Assembly (NCBI GenBank): GCA_963837285.1
Contig: CAWIMS010000005.1
Location: forward strand, 1,488,001 to 1,552,000
From: Planosporangium sp963837285
GTDB taxonomy: Bacteria > Actinomycetota > Actinomycetes > Mycobacteriales > Micromonosporaceae
DNA: 64,000 nucleotides
Direction of reading: 5' to 3'
The position numbers and the translations under genes were made by a program. The notes beneath the pieces were generated by a model. It made no database searches. It was not told where the DNA came from and saw nothing but the letters and a program-made list of their open reading frames with translations. This document shows positions 57,725-64,000 of this stretch, piece after piece; position 1 is the stretch's first letter; the number at the start of each line of letters is the position of its first letter.

Positions 57725-58246
57725 TCAGCGCTGGCGCTGCCGCAGTTGGAGCAGCGGCTGCACGTACCAGATCAGGACGAACCAGACCGCCAGCGCGCCG
57801 GTGATCACGCCGGCTATCCCGGTCCCGATGACGACGTCGAAAATCAGGTAAACCGCCCCGAGAACGGCGGCCAGCAGCAACACGAGACCGGCCTCGGCGA
57901 GCCGGCTGGCGGTGTCCACGATCTCGGGCTTGCGGTGGCGCCGGAACAGGATGCGGTGCTGGCTGACCGGCGCGATCAGGCAGGCGGTGGCCAGCGCCGT
58001 CGCCAGCAGGGTGCCGAGGTACACCGTCCGGTCTTCGGAGTCGAGCCTCTCGAAGCGCTGCGTGAACGGCAGCGTGAGCAGGAACGCGAAGAGGATCTGG
58101 ACACCCGTCTGGGCGACCCGCAACTCCTGGAGCAACTCGCCGAAGTTGCGGTCGGCACGCTCGGCCTCGGTCTCGTCGCGCCCGTCGGCCGCGACGTCCC
58201 CGGCAGTCGCGCTCTCGTCCTGCCCGTCGCGACCGGAAGCGCTCAT
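57725..58246 (-). CDS. DUF6328 family membrane protein
   Basis: 173 residues from the ATG at 58246. A charged N-terminus with NFGELLQELRVAQTGVQILFAFLLTLPFTQRF and YLGTLLATALATACLIAPVSQHRILFRRH, then two more helices (LAEAGLVLLLAAVLGAVYLIFDVVIG and AGVITGALAVWFVLIWYVQPLL), four transmembrane segments in all. Matches the actinobacterial DUF6328 family, function unknown. It lies directly upstream of polA with its own likely promoter. Confidence 0.85.
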   Translation of the reverse strand: MSASGRDGQDESATAGDVAADGRDETEAERADRNFGELLQELRVAQTGVQILFAFLLTLPFTQRFERLDSEDRTVYLGTLLATALATACLIAPVSQHRILFRRHRKPEIVDTASRLAEAGLVLLLAAVLGAVYLIFDVVIGTGIAGVITGALAVWFVLIWYVQPLLQLRQRQR

Positions 58247-58559
58247 CCCTGGATCAAACACCGGGCCAGCCGGGCAGGGCAACCTGCGGCGGGGCGGCAG
58301 GCACCGCCGGCGGGACCTCCCCTACCTCGGTCCCGCCGACGGCGGCTAGGGTGGTCGCCCGCGCGTCGGGGTCGATGTCTGTGCGACCGTTTGACCATTG
58401 CCGTGCTCCGCCCGGACCGAGCCTACGGTGACCCCCCGGGGTGAGCGGTACCTCCGCGGGTACCGGCGTACTGAACACACGGGGATGGTCGATCCACCCT
58501 TCGGTGTAGGGGCCACCACTCGTGCGGTTGGTCCGACTGTTGGCAACCGCCCCGGTCGC
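58247..58559. other. Intergenic region without a supported gene
   Basis: 313 bp between the DUF6328 gene and the amino-acid transporter ATPase. Holds a GGTACC-TCCGCG-GGTACC inverted repeat near 58448-58465 and otherwise only short unsupported frames. No tRNA-like or riboswitch-like structure was noticed. Confidence 0.55.
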
Positions 58560-59321
58560 TCAGAGCACTTTGGCCAGAAATGCCTGGGTACGTTCGTGTT
58601 GCGGGTTGGCGATCACCTCGCGCGGCGCGCCGGCCTCGACGACCACGCCGCCGTCCATGAAGATGAGCGAGTCGCCGACCTCGCGGGCGAACCCGATCTC
58701 GTGGGTCACCACGATCATCGTCATGCCGTCGCGCGCCAGGTCCTTCATCACGTCGAGCACCTCGCCGACGAGTTCCGGGTCGAGCGCGCTGGTCGGCTCG
58801 TCGAACAGCATGAGCTTGGGCTGCATGGCCAGCGCCCGGGCGATCGCGACCCGCTGCTGCTGGCCGCCGGACAGCTGGCCGGGGTAGTTGCCGATCTTGT
58901 CGCCCAGGCCGACCCGGCGTAGGAGGGTGGTCGCGCGCTCGCGTACCTCCGACTTGGGCTCGCGCTTCACCCGGCAGGGCGCCTCCATCACGTTGCCGAG
59001 CACGGTCATGTGCGGGAACAGGTTGAACCGCTGGAACACCATGCCGATGGACTGGCGCTGGGCGGCGACCTCCTTCTCCCGCATCTCGTGCAGCTTGTCG
59101 CCGCGCTGGCGGTACCCGATCAGGTCGCCGTCCACCCAGATCCGGCCGGCGTTGATCTTCTCCAGGTGGTTGATGCAGCGCAGGAACGTGGACTTGCCCG
59201 AACCGGACGGCCCGATCACCACGCACACCTCGCCGGAGCGCACCACCAGGTCGATGCCCTTGAGCACCTCAAGATGGCCGAACGATTTGTGGACGTTCTC
59301 GGCCCGCACCATCTCGGTCAT
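58560..59321 (-). CDS. Polar amino-acid ABC transporter ATPase
   Basis: 253-residue GlnQ/GltI-type ATPase. Walker A GPSGSGKST, signature LSGGQQQRVAIARALAMQP, Walker B LMLFDEPTSALDPELVGEVL and H-loop VVTHEIGFAREVGD (the THE-GFAREV form is typical of polar amino-acid importers). ATGA overlap with the permease stop. Third gene of binding protein-permease-ATPase; likely substrates are glutamate, glutamine, arginine or related amino acids. Confidence 0.94.
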   Translation of the reverse strand: MTEMVRAENVHKSFGHLEVLKGIDLVVRSGEVCVVIGPSGSGKSTFLRCINHLEKINAGRIWVDGDLIGYRQRGDKLHEMREKEVAAQRQSIGMVFQRFNLFPHMTVLGNVMEAPCRVKREPKSEVRERATTLLRRVGLGDKIGNYPGQLSGGQQQRVAIARALAMQPKLMLFDEPTSALDPELVGEVLDVMKDLARDGMTMIVVTHEIGFAREVGDSLIFMDGGVVVEAGAPREVIANPQHERTQAFLAKVL

Positions 59322-60328
59322 GTCGCCTCGCTTCCGCCGAGCGGTGGGATGGCGCCGCCCTGCTCCACCCCGATGTCGCGCAGCCGCTGCCGGGCGCGCG
59401 CCGTGGTCCCGTACCCGCGGCTGAAGTGTCGCTCGACGAAGAACTGGCCGACCATCAGCACACTGCAGATGATCAGATACCACAGGCACGCGGCGACCAG
59501 TACCGGCAGCACGATGAACGTGCGTGAGCTGATGGCGTTGAGCTGGAAGAACAGTTCCGTGGTGACCGGCACGAAAGCCACCAGCGAGGTGTCCTTGACC
59601 ATCGCGATCGTCTCGTTGCCGGTCGGCGGCACGATGACCCGCATCGCCTGCGGCAGCACGATCCGGAGCAGCACCTGGCCGCGGGACAGGCCGAGCGCGG
59701 CGGCCGCCTCGGTCTGTCCCGGATCGATCGACTCGATGCCGGCGCGCACGATCTCGGCCATGTACGCCGCCTCGGACAGGCCCAGTGCGAGCATGCCGGC
59801 GACGAAACCGGCGAGCAGGTCGCGCGCCTGGATGCCGTAGAACTCGCCGGTGAAGCCGTCCAGGCCGAAGAGGTGGCCGATCTGTTCGCCGAACGGGATA
59901 CCGAACCCGATCCGCGGCCACAGCATGCCCAGGTTGCCGAACAGGATGGCCAGCACCAGTCGGGGTATCGCGCGGAAAACCCAGGTGTAGCCCCAGGCGA
60001 CCCACTTGAGGATCGGGTTGGGCGACAGCCGCATGATCGCCACCACGACGCCGAGCACGATACCGATCAGCATCGAGGTGATGGTGAGCAGAATCGTGCC
60101 GCGCAGACCACGCAACACCGGGTCGGTGAACATTACGCCGCGCTTGCCCGGCGCGTAGCTCGAGAAGATGAAGCCCCACCTGAAGTGGTCGTTGGTCGTG
60201 ATGAGGTGGATGAACATCGCCGCCAACACGGCGATCACCGCGATCGCGACCCAGCGCCCGGGGTGCCGAACGGGCACGGCCTTGATTACCTCCGGCCGTG
60301 CCCGTTCAGTGTTCGTCTGCGTGGTCAT
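59318..60328 (-). CDS. Polar amino-acid ABC transporter permease
   Basis: 336 residues from the ATG at 60328. N-terminal helix (about 25-42), an unusual 45-residue exposed loop, then the HisM/GlnP core: GLRGTILLTITSMLIGIVLGVVVAIMRLS, VFRAIPRLVLAILFGNLG, ALGLSEAAYMAEIVRAGIESIDPGQTEAAAALGLSRGQ (EAA loop) and ATP-side LPQAMRVIVPPTGNETIAMVKDTSL. Residues at the C-terminus form a basic cytoplasmic tail. Starts 8 nt after the binding-protein gene. Confidence 0.94.
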   Translation of the reverse strand: MTTQTNTERARPEVIKAVPVRHPGRWVAIAVIAVLAAMFIHLITTNDHFRWGFIFSSYAPGKRGVMFTDPVLRGLRGTILLTITSMLIGIVLGVVVAIMRLSPNPILKWVAWGYTWVFRAIPRLVLAILFGNLGMLWPRIGFGIPFGEQIGHLFGLDGFTGEFYGIQARDLLAGFVAGMLALGLSEAAYMAEIVRAGIESIDPGQTEAAAALGLSRGQVLLRIVLPQAMRVIVPPTGNETIAMVKDTSLVAFVPVTTELFFQLNAISSRTFIVLPVLVAACLWYLIICSVLMVGQFFVERHFSRGYGTTARARQRLRDIGVEQGGAIPPLGGSEAT

Positions 60329-60336
60329 CGCGCGCC

Positions 60337-61245
60337 TTACGACACCGACGGGTTGACCGCGGGCGAGGTGATCGCTCCGGCGTCCACGCCCCACTTGGCG
60401 AGGATGGTCTTGTACGTGCCGTCGGCGATCAACGCCTGCACCGCCGAGGCGATCGCCTGGGCGAAGTCGGTCTGGTCCTTGGGCAGCACGTACCCGTACG
60501 GCGCCGAGTCGTAGATCTGGCCGGCCAGCGCGAGTTGCCCGTTGGTCTGCTTCACCGCGTACGCGCAGACCGGCGAGTCGGCGAGCATGGCGTCGTCCTT
60601 GCCGGTGACCACGGCGTTGGTGGCGTCGCTCTGCGCCTGGTACTGGTCGATGGTGATCGCCGGCTTACCGCCGTCGGTGCACTTCTTGGACCGCGCGGTG
60701 ATGTCGTCGACCTGCACCGTGCTGGTCTGCACGGCCACCTTCTTGCCGCAGGCGTTGTCCGGGTCGACCGACGCGCCCGCCTTGGCCGCCCACTGGGTGC
60801 CCGCGGCGAAGTAGGACACCATGGCCACCTGCTGCTCGCGGTCCTTGTTGACGGTGAACGACGAGACGCCGATGTTGTACTTGGCCGAGCCTACGCCCGG
60901 GATGATGTCGTCGAACTTCGCCGACTGCCACTCCGTCTTGAGCCCGAACTTGCCGGCCACGGCGTTGAACAGGTCCACGTCGAACCCGATGACCGTCTTG
61001 CCGTCGGTGTCCAGGAATTCGCTCGGCGCGTACGTCGAGTCGGTACCGATGACGATCGTTCCGGCCGACTTGATCGCGGCCGGGACCTTCGCCACGAGCG
61101 CGCTGTCGACCGATGACTTCGGCTGGGCTGCGCTGCCGCCGTTGTCGCTGCTTTTCTCGCTGCCGCATGCGGCCATGGTCATGGCGAGCGCGGCGACGGC
61201 GGCCAGACCGAACGCCGCGCGCTTGCCCCGGGGGATGAGCAACAT
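60337..61245 (-). CDS. Amino-acid ABC transporter substrate-binding lipoprotein
   Basis: 302 residues. Lipoprotein signal with lipobox MAAC (Cys27) and a Ser/Gly-rich linker, then an SBP_bac_3 domain: TIVIGTDSTYAPSEFLDTDGKTVIGFDVDLFNAVAGKFGLK at the start of the mature protein, GIKKV-like ACGKKVAVQTSTVQ, and a C-terminal YGYVLPKDQTDFAQAIASAVQAL. The DxDLFN and T/S-rich ligand segments are usual for polar amino-acid binding. First gene of the transporter operon. Confidence 0.93.
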   Translation of the reverse strand: MLLIPRGKRAAFGLAAVAALAMTMAACGSEKSSDNGGSAAQPKSSVDSALVAKVPAAIKSAGTIVIGTDSTYAPSEFLDTDGKTVIGFDVDLFNAVAGKFGLKTEWQSAKFDDIIPGVGSAKYNIGVSSFTVNKDREQQVAMVSYFAAGTQWAAKAGASVDPDNACGKKVAVQTSTVQVDDITARSKKCTDGGKPAITIDQYQAQSDATNAVVTGKDDAMLADSPVCAYAVKQTNGQLALAGQIYDSAPYGYVLPKDQTDFAQAIASAVQALIADGTYKTILAKWGVDAGAITSPAVNPSVS

Positions 61246-61298
61246 AACCGTGTCAACTCCTCTTGTGCCCTTGTTGGTAGCCCGGGTGGCGCTGGCAT

Positions 61299-62009
61299 CT
61301 ACGCCACCCCGAGGTACGCCTCTTTGACCGCTGGGTCGTGGAGAAGCTCCGCACCGGTGCCTGATCGCACGATGCGTCCCGTTTCCAGAACGTATCCCCG
61401 GTGTGCCCGCGATAGTGCCTGCTGCGCGTTCTGTTCGACCAGCAGGACCGTCGTACCCTGCCGGTTGATCTCCGTGATGATCTCGAAAATCTGCTGGATC
61501 AGCATCGGCGCGAGGCCCATCGACGGCTCGTCGAGCAGGAGCAGCTTGGGCTGGCTCATCAGCGCGCGGCCGACGGCGAGCATCTGCTGCTCACCACCGG
61601 ACAGCGTGCCCCCGGCCTGCCGCCGGCGCTCCTGCAGCCGCGGGAAGAGCCCGAACACCCGGTCCAGGTCGGCCCTGACGGCCGCGCGGTCCCTTCGCGT
61701 GTAGGCGCCCATCTCGAGGTTTTCCAGCACGGTCATGCCGGGGAAGATGCCCCGGCCCTCGGGCGACTGCGAGACCCCGCGCACGACCCTCAGGTCGGCG
61801 CGCAGCCGGGTGATGTCCTCGCCGTTGAACCGGATCGCGCCGGAGGCGACCGGACGCAGCCCTGAGATCGCCCGCATGGTGGTGGACTTGCCGGCACCGT
61901 TCGCGCCGATCAACGCCACGATCTCGCCTTCGGCCACGTCCAGGCTGATGCCGTGCAGCGCCTGGATCCGGCCGTACAGCAGGGTGATGTTCTCGATCTC
62001 AAGCAGCAT
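61299..62009 (-). CDS. livF: Branched-chain amino-acid ABC transporter ATPase LivF
   Basis: 236 residues, the usual LivF size. Walker A GANGAGKST, VPEGR-type SPEGRGIFPGMTVLENL, signature LSGGEQQMLAVGRALM and Walker B LLLLDEPSMGLAPMLIQQIF are all classic for LivF. Overlaps the end of livG by 11 nt. Last gene of the liv set; works with LivG, LivM, LivH and a binding protein, the last two outside the window. Confidence 0.95.
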   Translation of the reverse strand: MLLEIENITLLYGRIQALHGISLDVAEGEIVALIGANGAGKSTTMRAISGLRPVASGAIRFNGEDITRLRADLRVVRGVSQSPEGRGIFPGMTVLENLEMGAYTRRDRAAVRADLDRVFGLFPRLQERRRQAGGTLSGGEQQMLAVGRALMSQPKLLLLDEPSMGLAPMLIQQIFEIITEINRQGTTVLLVEQNAQQALSRAHRGYVLETGRIVRSGTGAELLHDPAVKEAYLGVA

Positions 62010-62895
62010 CGGCCGGCACTCCCAGGTAGGCCGCGATCACCTTCGGGTCGTCCCGCACCTCCGCGGGGGTACCTTCGGCGATCTTCTTTCCGAACTCGAG
62101 CACCACGATGCGGTCGGTGACCCCCATCACCAGGCGCATGTCGTGCTCGATCAACAGGATCGTCACGCCGGTGTTCCGGATCTCACGGATCAGGTCGAGC
62201 AGTCGCTCCTTCTCCGCCGGGTTGAAACCCGCCGCGGGCTCGTCCAGGCAGAGCAGCGTGGGGCCGGTGGCCAGGGCCCGGGCGATCTCCAGCCGGCGCT
62301 GCTCACCGTAGGCCAGGTTGCGGGCGACCTCACCGGCACGGCGGTCGATCCCGACGAACCGGAGCAGTTCCATCGACCGGTCGCGGCCTTCGCGCTCCTC
62401 GCGCCAGTGCCGGGGCAGCCGGAAGAGCGCGCCGACAACGCTGGTCCGGTGATGCGCGTCGGCGCCGACCATCACGTTCTCCAGCGCGGTCATCTCCGGG
62501 AAGAGCCGGATGTTCTGGAAGGTACGGGCGATGCCCATTCGCGTGATCTCGTGTTTCTTGCGCCCGGTGACCACCTGGCCGTCGAACCGGATCTGCCCGC
62601 TGGTCGGCCGGTACACGCCGGTCATCGCGTTGAAGCAGGTGGTCTTCCCGGCGCCGTTGGGACCGATCAGGCCGAAGATCTCGCCCTTGTGCAGGCTGAA
62701 GTTGACCTGGTCGAGCGCCACCACGCCACCGAAACGCAGCGTGACGTTGTCGACCTCCAGCAGCCCACCGCCGCCGGCCGGCGGCTGCCCGGCGAGGCTG
62801 CCGGGAACCGCGGGGCCGGTCGCGATCGACTCGTCGACCCGGTGCCGTGCGGCTTCGTCTTCCCACTCCGGGGACTCGACATGTGGCTCGCTCAT
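61999..62895 (-). CDS. livG: Branched-chain amino-acid ABC transporter ATPase LivG
   Basis: 298 residues with a 45-residue N-terminal extension before LLEVDNVTLRFGGVVALDQVNF. Walker A GPNGAGKTT, GIARTFQNIRLFPEMTALENVMVGADAH (LivG-specific), signature NLAYGEQRRLEIARALATGP, Walker B LLCLDEPAAGFNP and IEHDMRLVMGVTDRIVVLEFG. The 91-nt gap from livM is longer than the other joins, so the extension start (ATG 62895) may not be the only one used. Confidence 0.94.
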   Translation of the reverse strand: MSEPHVESPEWEDEAARHRVDESIATGPAVPGSLAGQPPAGGGGLLEVDNVTLRFGGVVALDQVNFSLHKGEIFGLIGPNGAGKTTCFNAMTGVYRPTSGQIRFDGQVVTGRKKHEITRMGIARTFQNIRLFPEMTALENVMVGADAHHRTSVVGALFRLPRHWREEREGRDRSMELLRFVGIDRRAGEVARNLAYGEQRRLEIARALATGPTLLCLDEPAAGFNPAEKERLLDLIREIRNTGVTILLIEHDMRLVMGVTDRIVVLEFGKKIAEGTPAEVRDDPKVIAAYLGVPADAA

Positions 62896-62986
62896 GACGC
62901 CCCTCCCGCCGTGCTCCGCACGCCAACGGCACAGCGCTCCGGGCCGCCGTGCGGCTCCCCCACGCTGAGCCGTCTGAACCGCTCGC

Positions 62987-64000
62987 TCATTGCGGCGCCA
63001 CCTCCTTGGCGCGGTCCTTGAGCTCCATCGCGCGCCGCCGGCTGGGGATGAGCCCCTGGGGCCGGAAGACCATGATCAGGATGATAGCCGCACCGAAGAT
63101 GAGGAACCGGAACTGGTACAGGTCGGTGTTGAAGATCGGGTCGGATATCCCGCGCAACCGGTCCGGGATGTACGAGACGAGCGCGCCACCGAGGATCGCC
63201 CCGGGGATGTTGCCCGACCCGCCCATGACCACGCCGGCCAGCACCAGGATCGAGAACTGGAGCACGAAGGTGCTCGAGTTCATGAAGCCCTGGTATCCGG
63301 CGAACAGGACGCCGCCGAGGCCACCGATGAACGCGCCGATGGCGAACGCCCAGAGCTTGAACTTGATCGTGCGAACCCCCATGATCTCGGCGGCTTCCTC
63401 GTCCTCGCGGATGGCGAGCCAGGACCGGCCGACCCGGCTGCGGTCGAGGTTGCGCACCGCGAGGATGATCACGATGATCACGCTCAGCCCGAGCCAGAAG
63501 TACGGCGTCGCGTCTCGCACGCCGAAGATAGGTGCGCCGTCCGGCTTGTTGCCGGGCGGGTGCGCGATGCCGCCGAAGCCCCGGTCACCGCGCAGGAGGT
63601 TCGGCGTGCTGTCGGCGGTGATCCGGATGATCTCGGCGAAGCCGAGGGTGACGATCGCGAGGTAGTCGCCGCGCAGGCGAAGCGTCGGCCAGCCCAGGAT
63701 CAGGCCCGAGAGCAGGCATACCGCGAGGGCCACCGGCACCGACGCCAGCCACACCCAGTGTGTCTTGAGGACGCTGTCCGTGGACGTGAGCAGGGCGACC
63801 GAGTAGGCGCCGATGGCGAAGAAGCCGACATACCCGAGGTCGAGCAGGCCGGCGAAGCCGACCACGACGTTCAGGCCCAGCGCCAGCAGTACGAAGTAGG
63901 AGATGTTGAACAGCGCGCTCGGCCAGTCGATGCCCTGAGTCTCGATCTGCGGGCCGATCACCGGAACATGTCCGACGTACGGCAGGAGGTAAGCCAGCAC
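62987..64000 (-). CDS. livM: Branched-chain amino-acid ABC transporter permease LivM (partial)
   Basis: 338 codons, including the stop, are visible; the true start lies beyond the right edge. Membrane protein with LivM hallmarks: NISYFVLLALGLNVVVGFAGLLDLGYVGFFAIGAYSVALL, LRGDYLAIVTLGFAEIIR and the EAA loop SWLAIREDEEAAEIMGV. About eight transmembrane helices are seen. Cytoplasmic C-terminus RPQGLIPSRRRAMELKDRAKEV. Confidence 0.94.
   Translation of the reverse strand: MLAYLLPYVGHVPVIGPQIETQGIDWPSALFNISYFVLLALGLNVVVGFAGLLDLGYVGFFAIGAYSVALLTSTDSVLKTHWVWLASVPVALAVCLLSGLILGWPTLRLRGDYLAIVTLGFAEIIRITADSTPNLLRGDRGFGGIAHPPGNKPDGAPIFGVRDATPYFWLGLSVIIVIILAVRNLDRSRVGRSWLAIREDEEAAEIMGVRTIKFKLWAFAIGAFIGGLGGVLFAGYQGFMNSSTFVLQFSILVLAGVVMGGSGNIPGAILGGALVSYIPDRLRGISDPIFNTDLYQFRFLIFGAAIILIMVFRPQGLIPSRRRAMELKDRAKEVAPQ

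Overview
The window is high-GC actinobacterial DNA. Frequent GTG/TTG starts, ATGA and GTGA stop/start overlaps, DUF3618/DUF4235/DUF6158-type small proteins and the neighbourhood liv - polA - rpsA - coaE - uvrB all fit a filamentous actinomycete, most likely Micromonosporaceae. That family assignment is an inference from overall character, not from a marker gene.

Layout. (1) 1-21.5 kb is a choline/glycine-betaine catabolic region: a sarcosine oxidase and dimethylglycine oxidase operon (dmg-soxB-soxD-soxA, soxA cut by the left edge), a secreted subtilase, a betaine-aldehyde dehydrogenase plus quaternary-amine ABC transporter operon (betB-proV-proW-proX), a NIT-domain sensor kinase, a choline dehydrogenase (betA) and a divergent IclR regulator. 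Together these can import quaternary amines, oxidise choline to betaine and demethylate dimethylglycine and sarcosine to glycine. The betaine to dimethylglycine step is not in the window. (2) 21.7-36.4 kb is accessory: a MacB-type ABC system, a Mug glycosylase, a GntR-regulated ABC-2 exporter, a proteasome/HslV-like protein, a divergent QueA-like enzyme with an SDR partner, a GAF sensor kinase/NarL regulator pair, a DUF3761 lipoprotein, a membrane-stress cassette (holin-like, DUF3618, DUF4235) and a lytic transglycosylase. (3) 36.4-45.1 kb holds typA, a lone class I terpene synthase, a tyrosine phosphatase, terC behind a probable manganese riboswitch, an ABM-domain protein and a secreted glycosidase-like protein. 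(4) 45.2-64 kb is conserved core: uvrB, a YvfRSTU-like ABC/two-component operon, coaE, rpsA, a methyltransferase, polA, a polar amino-acid ABC transporter and the livM-livG-livF branched-chain transporter (livM cut by the right edge).

The most unusual feature is non-coding. Nine copies of a 65-96 bp nested palindrome lie between genes in the first 45 kb, mostly at gene 3' ends. Each arm is itself a palindrome around TTCC/GGAA, and the whole element folds back on itself. None is seen in the 45-64 kb core. A second, unrelated 22-24 bp inverted repeat occurs twice, 28 kb apart, and in one copy supplies a gene's stop codon. Two copies of the first family directly abut non-coding tandem arrays, and several proteins carry in-frame minisatellites. 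The promoters of the dmg and betB operons share TGCGCA-type operator-like sequences.

Data quality: rpsA, polA, an SDR gene and a methyltransferase gene all contain single-base frameshifts. Because rpsA is normally essential, these look like sequencing or assembly errors rather than real pseudogenes.
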